The notes under the pieces: model-generated
What the model was told of the DNA's origin: nothing
Database searches by the model: none
The model's input: the letters and a program-made list of their open reading frames with translations, nothing else
Source of the DNA: a virus
IMG/VR virus record: IMGVR_UViG_3300034198_017262
Span: 1-23,698 of that record
Strand: one strand, 5' to 3'
Length of the DNA: 23,698 nucleotides
Shown here: positions 1 to 8,003 of the stretch, in pieces
How positions within the stretch are numbered: the stretch's first letter is position 1
Layout: each line of letters begins with the position of its first letter
Position numbers and translations under genes: made by a program

Positions 1-4
1 AAGA

Positions 5-274
5 ATGTCGGGGAAGACGATGAATGGTAAGAAAATAGCTATATTGACTGGACTTTTTATAGTTGGATTTGCACTAGGAAAAGCAAAACAAGCTGCGTTT
101 AACAATGTCCTTTCAAATAACATACTGACAACACAACAGTGTCTTAATAGATTAAGTGAGTTTTGTATTGAAGATTTTTCTTCCGCAAAAAATGAATTTT
201 TTGAATTTATAGAAATGGGTTTTAGCCCAAAAGAATCTTTTGAAATTGTATCCGCTAAGGCAGTTGTACTGTGA
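5..274 (+). CDS. Small single-pass membrane protein, function unknown
   Basis: 89 residues. A hydrophobic stretch at about residues 9-24 (IAILTGLFIVGFALG) follows a short basic N-terminus, so it is probably anchored in the membrane with the rest in the cytoplasm. The remainder is polar and has no motif I recognise. The in-frame ATG at 20 is preceded by GGGGAAG at 10-16, a plausible ribosome binding site, so the true start may be five codons later. The 3' end overlaps the next gene by 4 bases (GTGA), which suggests translational coupling to the glycosyltransferase. Any upstream context lies outside the window. Confidence 0.6.
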   Translation: MSGKTMNGKKIAILTGLFIVGFALGKAKQAAFNNVLSNNILTTQQCLNRLSEFCIEDFSSAKNEFFEFIEMGFSPKESFEIVSAKAVVL

Positions 275-1074
275 TAGATCTTTGCGTAGTTAACTACAAC
301 ACCAGACCATTACTTCAGAGACTGGTAGACGAGCTGCATAAGGGTGTGGATGAATCCAACAAAAATTGGAAGCTTTATATTGCGGATAATAATTCTTCTG
401 ATGACACTATACAGTGGATTAGGGAAAATGATTCAAACTATAAGATAGATAGAATCTTTCTTAATAAGAACATAGGTTATTCTGCAGCCTGTAATCAGCT
501 AGCGTCGCATGGCACTGCAGATATAATTGCGCTTCTTAATTCAGATGTGTGGTTTACCAACGATGATGTTAACGCTATACAAGAAATATTTGATAATAAT
601 AGTGACATACATATCTTGGGCCCAAAGCAAAGAGATGAATATGGCTTGATAAAACATGCCGGCATCGTTGGTTCTAATACCGCACCAAAGCACAGAGGCT
701 GGAACCAAGTAGACCAAAAAGATGAGCTATACAAAGATAGAGTACAGTGCGTGACCGTTTCTGGCTCTGCTTACTTTATCAGAAGATCAGTTTGGGACGC
801 TCTCACAAACGATGAAGAGTATAGAAAGATGTACCCTGAAGCGATAGGAGCATTCTTGCCAACACCTCACTACTATGAGGAGACTTGGTGTTCATACTTC
901 GCACGTCATCGTGGCTACAATGTAGTGTATGATGGTAGCGTATCAATTGGCCACAGCTGGCATGCATCATCACCAAAACCAGGTGAAGGTTACAGCCACG
1001 CTGATGCCCAGTTTAAATTAAGTCAATCAATATTTCGCAAAGCATGCGATACTATAGGAATAGAAAGAGATTAA
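271..1074 (+). CDS. Family 2 glycosyltransferase (GT-A fold)
   Basis: 267 residues with a GTG start that overlaps the upstream stop by 4 bases. The N-terminus has the GT2 pattern: a first strand with VVNYN (residues 6-10), ADNNSSDDT (38-46), NIGYSAACNQ (67-76), then LLNSDVW (89-95), which holds the metal/nucleotide-sugar-binding aspartate in place of a full DxD. A later HYYEETW segment fits the catalytic acidic motif of rhamnosyltransferase-like GT2 enzymes. It should transfer a sugar from a nucleotide-sugar donor. The acceptor cannot be told from sequence: virion protein, modified DNA base and host envelope are all possible. No membrane segment is visible, so it is probably cytoplasmic. Confidence 0.85.
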   Translation: MIDLCVVNYNTRPLLQRLVDELHKGVDESNKNWKLYIADNNSSDDTIQWIRENDSNYKIDRIFLNKNIGYSAACNQLASHGTADIIALLNSDVWFTNDDVNAIQEIFDNNSDIHILGPKQRDEYGLIKHAGIVGSNTAPKHRGWNQVDQKDELYKDRVQCVTVSGSAYFIRRSVWDALTNDEEYRKMYPEAIGAFLPTPHYYEETWCSYFARHRGYNVVYDGSVSIGHSWHASSPKPGEGYSHADAQFKLSQSIFRKACDTIGIERD

Positions 1075-1075
1075 A

Positions 1076-1477
1076 ATGTCAGATCAATTTAATGTTTATT
1101 TATACAATGCAGAAGTAATTAAGGTTGTAGATGGAGATACTTTTAAGGTTGTTGTAGACCTTGGTTTTGAGGTTAAGTTTGGGCCTAAGAGCGTTAGACT
1201 TTATGGTGTTAATACTCCAGAGAGCCGTACAACTAATCTTGAAGAAAAGAAAATGGGATTAGCTGCAAAAGAGTTCACAGATCAGTGGTTGACTAAAGCT
1301 AATCACAAAGTAAAAATTGAAACAATCATTGATAAGAACGAAAAGTATGGTAGAATTCTCGCTAGAGTATGGAACGAAGCTGGCGAATGTCTTAATACGG
1401 AAATCGTTAAGGCTGGATTAGCTAGAGAATACTTTGGTGTAGGTGACAAAACATTTGAGGAGTTTAAGAAGGCATAA
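1076..1477 (+). CDS. Staphylococcal-nuclease-like (SNase/TNase) protein
   Basis: 133 residues, which is nearly the whole SNase OB-fold domain. Motifs in order: VVDGDT (17-22), RLYGVNTPE (41-49) and KYGRILARV (90-98). These place R41, E49 and R93 at the sites of staphylococcal nuclease R35, E43 and R87, so the catalytic Arg/Glu set is kept. The position equal to calcium-ligand D40 is Asn46 here (VNTPE rather than VDTPE), which may alter metal use. There is no signal peptide, unlike secreted nucleases, so it probably acts inside the cell, for example on host DNA or RNA. It starts one base after the preceding stop, and its own stop shares one base with the next start. Confidence 0.85.
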   Translation: MSDQFNVYLYNAEVIKVVDGDTFKVVVDLGFEVKFGPKSVRLYGVNTPESRTTNLEEKKMGLAAKEFTDQWLTKANHKVKIETIIDKNEKYGRILARVWNEAGECLNTEIVKAGLAREYFGVGDKTFEEFKKA

Positions 1478-1905
1478 TGCAAACATTCTTACCATATGCA
1501 GATTTGCAAGAATCGGTTCGGGTATTAGATTACCGTAGACTTGGAAAGCAACGAGTAGAAACTTTCCAAGTTCTAAACATCTTGCTTGACCGAACACCAA
1601 CAAAGGGTTGGCGCAACCATCCAGTAACATTGATGTGGACAGGTTATGAATCAGCCCTACAGTTATATCAGAATTATACAATCCAAGAATGGGTTAATAG
1701 GGGCTACAAGAACACAATGCAGTATGAAGAGGTGGTTTCCGATTCGGTCATAATGCCGCCCTGGTTTGGTCTAGATAAATTTCATAGGTCTCATAGGTCA
1801 AATTTATTACGCAAAGATTATGAGTATTATTCACAGTATTTTGACGAACCGTCAGACCTAGAATACTATTGGCCAACGGAGAATTATAGTGCAACATCTA
1901 GGTGA
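1477..1905 (+). CDS. MSMEG_6728-type protein (pyrimidine-dimer glycosylase-like)
   Basis: 142 residues opening with MQTFLPYADLQESVRVLDYR followed by RLGKQRVE. I recognise this as the signature of the MSMEG_6728 family, a mainly actinobacterial and phage group related to the pyrimidine-dimer DNA glycosylase (DenV-like) fold. A role in DNA repair is an inference from that relationship, not from visible catalytic residues. A PPWFGLDKFHRSHRSNLLRK segment near residue 89 is also typical of the family. It carries the only in-frame CGG codon I found outside the two frameshift sites (1519-1521), and that codon is read normally. Its ATG uses the last base of the upstream TAA. Confidence 0.8.
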   Translation: MQTFLPYADLQESVRVLDYRRLGKQRVETFQVLNILLDRTPTKGWRNHPVTLMWTGYESALQLYQNYTIQEWVNRGYKNTMQYEEVVSDSVIMPPWFGLDKFHRSHRSNLLRKDYEYYSQYFDEPSDLEYYWPTENYSATSR

Positions 1906-2449
1906 TGAAATTTTTTATCTTGAAAATTTTTTTTCTCAACATAAAAATTTAAAAGAAAAAGTAGAAATAGAATGTAATAGAGTTGCATTTTTGGACTATG
2001 AAAATAATGAAATACCATATGGCGTGATGAATAAGTCTGGTTATTTTTTAATAAAAAAAGAATCTCCATTACATGATCTAATCTTAGAACTAAATTTTAA
2101 AATTCAATTAGAAATTGAAATTATTTTAAACAAAAAACTTATAAGTCAATGGCAAAATACAGAACATGTTGGGGTTATAGGCCGTTATCCCACTGGGGGG
2201 TCATTACCCGACCACGCAGATAAAGTGCATTTACAAGATGAGTATTATTATTATTCATCTGTTTATTATTTAAACAATAATTATAAAGGTGGAAAATTAT
2301 TTTTTCCAGAAAAAAATATAAGTGTAGAACCAAAAGAAAATTCTGTAGTTTTTTTACCATCACATTTTATACATAGATCAGAGGAAATAATAAGCGGTGA
2401 AAAAATTGTTTCACCAACCTTTTTTAAGGAGATAAAGAATGCAAACTAG
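1889..2449 (+). CDS. 2-oxoglutarate/Fe(II) oxygenase, prolyl-4-hydroxylase-like
   Basis: 186 residues. The iron-binding facial triad is visible as H109-x-D111 (LPDHAD) and H162 (HFIHRS), with K172 in the usual 2-oxoglutarate-binding place. The strand SSVYYLNNNYKGGKLFFPE between them is characteristic of the P4H/2OG-FeII_Oxy group. It should couple 2-oxoglutarate decarboxylation to hydroxylation of a protein or small substrate. The start is GTG at 1889, overlapping the previous gene by 17 bases, with GGAG at 1878-1881 as ribosome binding site. No upstream alternative exists. The gene is clearly more A+T-rich than its neighbours, hinting at separate acquisition. It resembles the oxygenase at 19047, especially around SSV-YLN-NY-GG-L-FPE. 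Confidence 0.85.
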   Translation: MQHLGDEIFYLENFFSQHKNLKEKVEIECNRVAFLDYENNEIPYGVMNKSGYFLIKKESPLHDLILELNFKIQLEIEIILNKKLISQWQNTEHVGVIGRYPTGGSLPDHADKVHLQDEYYYYSSVYYLNNNYKGGKLFFPEKNISVEPKENSVVFLPSHFIHRSEEIISGEKIVSPTFFKEIKNAN

Positions 2450-2849
2450 AGTATTTCTATCAGGTGCAATAGAAAATGTGGGATCATATGCCCATGGTTG
2501 GAGAATATCTGCTTCAGAACTTTTAGAAGCAAGAGGATTTAAAGCTGTCAACCCAATGAATTACGCACTAGAAGAAAAAGAGTGTGAGCCAAAAGAAATT
2601 GTTGATAAGAACCTTTTTCTACAAAAAAGTTGTGATATATTACTTGTTGAGTATAGACTTTTATATAGGGCGTATGTTGGAACAGACTTTGAGATGACAT
2701 GGGCTCATTTAAATAATCAACCAATTGTAGTTTGGGCACATCCAGATCTTCAACATCGCGTTTATCTAAAATTTCTTGCTACAAAACTTGCAGACACACT
2801 AGAAGAGGCTGTAGAATATATATCCAATACATATCCATCAACTAAATAA
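2439..2849 (+). CDS. Nucleoside 2-deoxyribosyltransferase-like protein
   Basis: 136 residues with the fold pattern of the Nuc_deoxyrib_tr/DUF4406 group. VFLSGAIE (5-12) is the first strand with its substrate loop. VNPM (37-40) and CDILLVEY (65-72) follow, then GTDFEMTWA (81-89), where E85 matches the catalytic nucleophile, and NNQPIVVW (92-99). Enzymes of this type transfer or hydrolyse deoxyribose in nucleosides or nucleotides, so a role in nucleotide salvage or base modification is reasonable. The ATG lies within the end of the upstream oxygenase (11-base overlap) and is preceded by AAGGAG at 2427-2432. Confidence 0.75.
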   Translation: MQTRVFLSGAIENVGSYAHGWRISASELLEARGFKAVNPMNYALEEKECEPKEIVDKNLFLQKSCDILLVEYRLLYRAYVGTDFEMTWAHLNNQPIVVWAHPDLQHRVYLKFLATKLADTLEEAVEYISNTYPSTK

Positions 2850-2859
2850 AGGAAATAAA

Positions 2860-3051
2860 ATGGCAGAGAATAAGTTCAACTACTTTGCAGTAGTCACAAC
2901 AACCTTAGTTAAGGCTAAGAATCAGCAGGAAGCTCAAAAAGTTGCTGCAGGTCGTCGTGGTGTATCTGGAGAGTTGCTTTTTAAGTCAACTGATATTGAG
3001 CGTATTTCTTCAGTAGAAGCTCATAAGCAGATTGATAAATTAGCTAATTAA
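2860..3051 (+). CDS. Small hypothetical protein
   Basis: 63 residues, mixed alpha/beta in appearance (FNYFAVVTTTLVKAKNQQEA, then a basic helix). No motif I recognise. It has a clear ribosome binding site (AAGGAA just before the ATG). It is the last gene before a strong terminator at 3061-3095, so it ends the first transcription unit of the window. More G+C at third positions than the neighbouring oxygenase gene suggests it is well expressed, but that is only an impression. Confidence 0.65.
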   Translation: MAENKFNYFAVVTTTLVKAKNQQEAQKVAAGRRGVSGELLFKSTDIERISSVEAHKQIDKLAN

Positions 3052-3060
3052 TTATTTTTA

Positions 3061-3095
3061 AGTGGGGTTGGTTTATATCCAACCCCACTTTTTTT
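3061..3095 (+). terminator. Rho-independent terminator
   Basis: A perfect 11-bp stem, AGTGGGGTTGG (3061-3071) with CCAACCCCACT (3079-3089), a 7-base loop and a run of seven T at 3089-3095. It follows the stop at 3051 and should end transcripts from the first gene block. The next gene starts only 12 bases later with no obvious promoter between, so some read-through is likely. Confidence 0.93.
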
Positions 3096-3106
3096 ATTGG
3101 AGAAAT

Positions 3107-3808
3107 ATGATAATAGCTCAAATGGTCGGAAGAAATGAATCTTCTAAGTATCTAGAAGATGTCTTAAAAAGACTTAAGTCACAAGTAGACTTAATTGTTT
3201 TTACAGATGATTGTTCAGATGATAACACAGCAGAAATAGCTGCGTTGTATGCGCATGTTTACATAAACAAGGAGCCTATGTTTGCGGTAAATGAAGGTGC
3301 GCTTAGAACACAGGCTTGGTCTAATCTTAGTAATCACGCAAAAGAAGGTGATTGGATAATTGCGATAGACTGTGACGAAATGCTATACAATGTTAAGGAT
3401 TTGGGTAGAAAAGATATATATTATATTCTTGCTGCCTCACCTTATGATGTTGTTAATGTTCGTTTTTATCACATGTGGAACGAAACTCAATATAGAGTAG
3501 ATAAATTATGGGCTCCAAATAATAGTTCTAGAATTTTTAGATTTAAAAACAATGGAAAATTTATAGATAGAAAATTAGCTTGTGGTTCTGAACCAACTTA
3601 TGTTGTTGAAGATATCAGAAGAAGAAACTATTGGATACATTCAGGTCTTATCATGCAGCATTTAGGGTATACTAGTGACGCTAGTAAGCAAGAAAAATAT
3701 TCTAGATATATGAACTTAGACAAAGGTGAATTCCATAATATTAATCACATACAATCAATAATAGATCCTAATCCAACACTTATTACCTGGGGTAATTTCG
3801 GAATATGA
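3107..3808 (+). CDS. Glycosyltransferase family 2-like protein
   Basis: 233 residues. The N-terminus MIIAQMVGRNESSKYLEDVL is typical of GT2-like enzymes, with VFTDDCSDDNTAEIA (nucleotide-binding aspartates) and IAIDCDEML (the DxD-type metal site) following. The start chosen is ATG 3107, preceded by GGAG at 3099-3102. The longer in-frame GTG at 3062 lies inside the terminator hairpin and adds an unlikely leader. Donor and acceptor sugars cannot be read from sequence. The stop overlaps the next gene by 4 bases (ATGA), so it is probably translated together with the GT-D-like protein downstream. Confidence 0.82.
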   Translation: MIIAQMVGRNESSKYLEDVLKRLKSQVDLIVFTDDCSDDNTAEIAALYAHVYINKEPMFAVNEGALRTQAWSNLSNHAKEGDWIIAIDCDEMLYNVKDLGRKDIYYILAASPYDVVNVRFYHMWNETQYRVDKLWAPNNSSRIFRFKNNGKFIDRKLACGSEPTYVVEDIRRRNYWIHSGLIMQHLGYTSDASKQEKYSRYMNLDKGEFHNINHIQSIIDPNPTLITWGNFGI

Positions 3809-4455
3809 AAACACATAATGCAGTAGAAACAATCAAGAAAGTATCATTACTTTTGGAGAAAAAGCAAAGATTTGCTTTTGTGACATACACTAGATCGGCA
3901 ATTTTTTCTTTAACTGGAGAATTAAAAGGTGAAAAAAAGCCGCCAAAAAACTTTATCAAACTTCTCTCAGATGGTATACAGAATAAAAATCCAAACTTTA
4001 TTAAAGCCGTACAAAGAGATCTGATACAAAATAGTTCAGATAAATTAAATGAATTAAATTTAAAAGATTCAGATTTTTATGATCCAGCTTTTTTAGAGTT
4101 GTATGTAAATAATAATTATGATGTATTTAAAACATTTGTTTCCTGGTACTTTAAGAATACTAAAGCAATCGTTGTCTCATTTCAAAGCCAAAATTATATA
4201 GGAAAATACTTTTCTCAGAATTCTATTTTTATTCAAGTACCCTATAATGATTTTTATTCAAGAATTGATTCAATTACTGAACAAATTCAAAGTTATAAAA
4301 ATGAATACGACCTGTGCATTCTTGATTGCCCGATGCTAAGTGCCGCATTAGTTGCAAAGCTATGGGATAGCACCGATATGTCTATTATAGATCTTGGTAG
4401 AACTTTAACCGTTGCTAGAGCTTTAACCAAGAACAATGACAGAGCAGGACACTAA
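3805..4455 (+). CDS. Possible GT-D-type glycosyltransferase-like protein
   Basis: 216 residues. The C-terminal half (YDLCILDCPMLSAALVAKLW, then IIDLGRTL) follows the pattern of GT-D (DUF1792-type) sugar transferases, where a Rossmann-like strand is followed by a helix and an 'iD-G' strand. The N-terminal R-x-GDGE metal motif of that family is not seen: the equivalent place reads FAFVTYTRSAIFSL. It could therefore be a diverged or inactive member, and the family assignment is tentative. The ATGA overlap with the GT2-like gene upstream supports a joint role in glycan transfer. Confidence 0.4.
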   Translation: MKTHNAVETIKKVSLLLEKKQRFAFVTYTRSAIFSLTGELKGEKKPPKNFIKLLSDGIQNKNPNFIKAVQRDLIQNSSDKLNELNLKDSDFYDPAFLELYVNNNYDVFKTFVSWYFKNTKAIVVSFQSQNYIGKYFSQNSIFIQVPYNDFYSRIDSITEQIQSYKNEYDLCILDCPMLSAALVAKLWDSTDMSIIDLGRTLTVARALTKNNDRAGH

Positions 4456-5077
4456 AGCATACGCCCAGCTCAACGCAAAGTTAATTAATTATTTGTTTGA
4501 GACTAATCTTACTCTAGCTCAAGTAGCTGAACAAATGTTTATAACAAGTAAAGAATTAAATAAGATAATAAATAAACTTGGGTTGGGTTGGGTAAAAGAC
4601 CATAGACGAAAAATGTCTAAGGGCCAAACAGTGCTCACAAGCATAATGAAAAAACTACTGCCGAGTGAAACTATAGTTAATGAATTTCATTTAGGAGAAA
4701 GACTTAAGTTAGACGTTTATTGTCCTAAGTATAAGCTTGGTGCGGAGTTTCATGGCATACAGCATTTTCAATATACTGAAAGATTTTTTGATACTAGGGA
4801 TGATTTTCTTGAGGCTCAAAAAAGAGATGAAAGAAAAATTCAATTATGTAAAGAACAAGGTATAGTTTTAGTTGTATTTAGATATGACGATAAGCTAACT
4901 GAAGAGTCTGTGTATGATAGAATATTGGCTGCAATTAAGTCATCCGGCGCAGAACCCGTGGTGAAGAAAAAGAAAAATAGCATTACCTCTAACCCAAGTT
5001 ATATAATTGCCAAGAAGAATAATTCAGAAAAGAAAAAAAAACTCTATAAAGAACTGAAAGAAAAACGCAAGAAATGA
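4436..5077 (+). CDS. PD-(D/E)XK endonuclease with N-terminal HTH-like region
   Basis: 213 residues in three parts. Residues about 22-50 (TNLTLAQVAEQMFITSKELN...) look like a helix-turn-helix. Residues 86-150 match the Vsr/homing-type PD-(D/E)XK core: KLDVYCP (D93), GAEFHGIQHF (E104, H110), then a basic helix with RDERK and an IVLVVFRYDD strand. The C-terminal tail (about 175-213) is strongly Lys-rich. A free-standing phage endonuclease for DNA processing, or a homing-type enzyme, is likely. Target unknown. It overlaps the upstream gene by 20 bases and the helicase by 4 (ATGA), so it appears stably embedded in the operon rather than newly inserted. Confidence 0.72.
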   Translation: MTEQDTKAYAQLNAKLINYLFETNLTLAQVAEQMFITSKELNKIINKLGLGWVKDHRRKMSKGQTVLTSIMKKLLPSETIVNEFHLGERLKLDVYCPKYKLGAEFHGIQHFQYTERFFDTRDDFLEAQKRDERKIQLCKEQGIVLVVFRYDDKLTEESVYDRILAAIKSSGAEPVVKKKKNSITSNPSYIIAKKNNSEKKKKLYKELKEKRKK

Positions 5078-6540
5078 GCGATACAGACAGCGAACAAAAA
5101 CAAGAGTATCCGATTGAATACCAGGTATTTGCTTTATCGTTTAAGAATCCAGGATCAATAGAGTATTTTGATACACAGTTACCAGAAGAAATAGTTGGTT
5201 CAATACATGGGCAGTCTGGCATTAATGAGTTTTACAAAGCTTTATTAGCTTACCATCACGCTACAAAAACAGATACTGTTGAGCCTATAGCTTTTAAATC
5301 ATGGTTAGAATCTGAAACAGATATATACTCAGCGCTTGGTGGGTCTATTGGCGTTGATGTAATGATCGATATCATTATCAATATGGAAACTTCAGATCAT
5401 GAATCGATTACACAGCTCCTAAAGCATAAAGCTAATAAAAGAAAACAGTTAGATATTCTTCAAGAATTGCATATACTTTTGACTCAAAAAGGAGAAAAAA
5501 GTCCAAAAGAAGTTGGAAGAATAACTGAAATCATTGCTGAAATAAAAAATCTAGAGAATGATTTAAATTTTGATCCATTAGATAGCGTGGTAACAGCAGA
5601 TGATATTTCAAAAAGAGCAGCATCTCTATTGGATATACCAAGTTTTTTGCCAACCCAATACAAATCATTAAATAGAGCCATGGGTTATACCGACGACGGA
5701 GGATTTTTTAGAGGTGCAGTGCACGCAATTATCGCTCCATCAGGAAAAGGCAAAAGCACTTTTGCTAAATGCCTATTAAATAATTGGGCTGATCAAGGTT
5801 ATAAAGTTTTGTATGTAAACTTTGAAGAGGCTGTTCCACACTGGGAAAGAGTCTTAATGACACAGATCATAGAAAAGAATGTTTACGCTGAAGCAGCTAA
5901 TTGGAGTGAAGAAGAAAAAAGAGAAAACCTTAATAAGTTTCAAAATAAACTTAATGAGTGGGGCGATAGATTTATGGTCAAGCATGATCCAGATACGCCA
6001 TATTTTGAAGACTTAGAAAAATGGTTTAGAAGTATCATGGGTCATTCCGAACTTATCCCAGATGTAATTGTGGTAGACACAATCCAGTCAATGTTTACAA
6101 AAGGTGGTAAGGGTAAACCTCGTTGGGGTGAATTTGAAGAGATGATGGTTCGCTTAGAAAAGTTAGCAAGAGATATGGACTGTGTTCTTATAATAACTGC
6201 TCAAGAAAATTCAAATAGAATGAAAGAAAGAAGAGAAGTTGTTCAACAATCTGACACTGGTGGCTCGCTTTCAATCCAACAAAAATGTGCTGTAACAATT
6301 TTTATCACAGAAAAAAAGTTGATCAGCGGAGATGATTCAGAAGACGAAAACATAATGCAACTTCAAATACCAAAAAATAGAATTACTGGGTCAACTTATA
6401 CATATAATTCACCTTTAGTAAAATACATAGATCAATACAAAAAATATGTTGAATATGAACCTATCACAAGTGAATCGTATAGTAAAATAATTAACTCAGA
6501 AGACATTAAAGAACTCATGGAAAGTATTAATATACTCTAA
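5074..6540 (+). CDS. Replicative DnaB-type DNA helicase
   Basis: 488 residues, the normal size for DnaB/gp4-type helicases. An N-terminal helical region (1-170) is followed by the RecA-like ATPase core. The Walker A motif is APSGKGKST (221-229), a YVNFEE strand with the catalytic glutamate lies at about 247-252, Walker B is VIVVD (331-335), and a TAQENSNR segment with a later SDTGGSLSIQQ segment carries the sensor and DNA-binding loop. It should form the hexameric ring that unwinds the fork ahead of the polymerase encoded at 9578 and recruit the primase at 8177. No separate helicase loader is recognisable nearby. Confidence 0.92.
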   Translation: MSDTDSEQKQEYPIEYQVFALSFKNPGSIEYFDTQLPEEIVGSIHGQSGINEFYKALLAYHHATKTDTVEPIAFKSWLESETDIYSALGGSIGVDVMIDIIINMETSDHESITQLLKHKANKRKQLDILQELHILLTQKGEKSPKEVGRITEIIAEIKNLENDLNFDPLDSVVTADDISKRAASLLDIPSFLPTQYKSLNRAMGYTDDGGFFRGAVHAIIAPSGKGKSTFAKCLLNNWADQGYKVLYVNFEEAVPHWERVLMTQIIEKNVYAEAANWSEEEKRENLNKFQNKLNEWGDRFMVKHDPDTPYFEDLEKWFRSIMGHSELIPDVIVVDTIQSMFTKGGKGKPRWGEFEEMMVRLEKLARDMDCVLIITAQENSNRMKERREVVQQSDTGGSLSIQQKCAVTIFITEKKLISGDDSEDENIMQLQIPKNRITGSTYTYNSPLVKYIDQYKKYVEYEPITSESYSKIINSEDIKELMESINIL

Positions 6541-6548
6541 GGAAACAT

Positions 6549-7349
6549 ATGAAACAGATTGAAACTCAACAACTAAAAGATTTCCAAACGTGCGAGAGAC
6601 TATACGATTTTCGTCATATCCAAAAACTTCCAGAGACAGTTGGATCTAGAAAATTATATGGACAAAAGTTTGAAAACACAATAAAAAGTATTGTTCATTA
6701 TTTTTTCTATAAAAAACAAGCAGGAATAACGCCATCCTATGCATCTCTATTGAATAGGTGGGAAAAGCTTTGGTTTCCCAAGGACACAACAGCATACGAT
6801 GTCATACATGAACAACATGAAAGTCTGTATGGAAATATGTCTAGTTTAACAAGCAAGGCAGCTGGGATTCTTTTAGATTTAATTGAGAACTTTGGTGACA
6901 AGGACATTATTCCTATGGCCATAGACCAGGAGTATATTGCTCCTGTTACTTCTGGTATTGGTGTAAAAGATTATTTTGACCTTATTTATAAAGATAAGAC
7001 TGGAAAAATATATGTAATCAAATGGGTGTTTAATATTAAGCTTAAGTATGAACATACATATATGGTTGATTTTTCTTTAATGAATATAGGATTTTTTAAT
7101 AAATTTGGGAATCATATTAATAGAACTAAGTTTGGATATTATGATTTATTTAATCAAAAGTCTGGATTTACGGAATTCCCAATAGAAAAAGGCGACATTG
7201 AGGCATTGAAGTATTGGTGTGATTCCCTTAAAGAAGAAGAAGTTTTTCCTTCTAGAAGAGGTCTTACATCCTATTGTAAGATGTGCCCGTACGACAAACC
7301 ATGTTCAAAGTGGTCTCCAGCAAATATAAAGGAAAAAGATAATGGCTAA
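6549..7349 (+). CDS. Cas4/RecB-like protein with degenerate nuclease site
   Basis: 266 residues. It keeps the frame of the Cas4/AddB-type fold: C15 near the N-terminus (FQTCERLYDF) and C243, C246 and C252 at the end (CKMCPYDKPC), the usual four-cysteine iron-sulphur set, plus H50. The nuclease core is altered. Where active members have an (V/I)-I-D-x-K-T strand, this one reads IYVIKWVFN (154-162), so the catalytic aspartate is Lys and the catalytic lysine is Val. D141/D144 remain. The Q-x3-Y motif is also not evident. I infer a catalytically dead structural or regulatory partner, possibly of the same-length nuclease at 13659. Confidence 0.75.
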   Translation: MKQIETQQLKDFQTCERLYDFRHIQKLPETVGSRKLYGQKFENTIKSIVHYFFYKKQAGITPSYASLLNRWEKLWFPKDTTAYDVIHEQHESLYGNMSSLTSKAAGILLDLIENFGDKDIIPMAIDQEYIAPVTSGIGVKDYFDLIYKDKTGKIYVIKWVFNIKLKYEHTYMVDFSLMNIGFFNKFGNHINRTKFGYYDLFNQKSGFTEFPIEKGDIEALKYWCDSLKEEEVFPSRRGLTSYCKMCPYDKPCSKWSPANIKEKDNG

Positions 7350-7998
7350 AAAAGATATATTAGACGAAATTTTATCTGACAAGGTTGTTCATTCACATAT
7401 TAAAGAAGAAGATATAGTCCTTGAACCATTGTTAGATGAAATAAATTTGATTCAAGATGAAAATATAAAATCGTTTATTAGGTCAATCCTATTTAGATCA
7501 GACGATTTTTGGCTAATGCCATCAAGCTTTTCTGGAAAGTATCATCCAAGTGATGAGCATGGTGCTGGCGGTAATGTGCTCCATACTAAAAGAGTAGTTG
7601 CAATAATAAAGATTCTTGCTGATTCATATTCGTTAAGCGATGAAGAAAAAGACATGCTATATGCAGCAGCATTAATACACGATATTAAAAAAGGTAATAG
7701 GAAAGAGGGAGAAGAAAAATTTATCTATGATCCCATGCATCCATATACGGTGGGTCCTTTTGTTAAAAAGTGTCAAGAAGATGATAAAAATTTTGCTTCT
7801 GAATCACAATCTTCAACACTTTATGTTTCTGAAGAAATGGTGCAATCAATACTAAGACTCGTAAGATGTCACCTGGGACCATGGTCTCCAGTTCCGGAGA
7901 CAACTCCCGTTACCTACCTGGATATGATGTTGCACGTTGCAGATAACATTTCTTCCAAGCTCCATACTTTGATTTCATTTGAAAAAGAAAAAGTATAA
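7342..7998 (+). CDS. HD-domain metal-dependent phosphohydrolase
   Basis: 218 residues. The HD-superfamily ligands appear in order: H81 (VLHTKRV), H113-D114 (LIHDIKK), H133 (DPMHPYT), H177 (RCHLGPW) and D201 (HVADN). That set allows a dinuclear metal site. Members act on nucleotides, cyclic nucleotides or nucleic acids. The replication context suggests a nucleotide or nucleic-acid substrate, but this is inference. It overlaps the upstream Cas4-like gene by 8 bases, with AAGGA as ribosome binding site before ATG 7342. Confidence 0.8.
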   Translation: MAKKDILDEILSDKVVHSHIKEEDIVLEPLLDEINLIQDENIKSFIRSILFRSDDFWLMPSSFSGKYHPSDEHGAGGNVLHTKRVVAIIKILADSYSLSDEEKDMLYAAALIHDIKKGNRKEGEEKFIYDPMHPYTVGPFVKKCQEDDKNFASESQSSTLYVSEEMVQSILRLVRCHLGPWSPVPETTPVTYLDMMLHVADNISSKLHTLISFEKEKV

Positions 7999-8003
7999 TA
8001 GCA

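Noticed and set aside
3062-3106. GTG start extending the second glycosyltransferase upstream
   Set aside because: It lies inside the terminator hairpin. ATG 3107 has a good GGAG and begins with the expected GT2 N-terminus.
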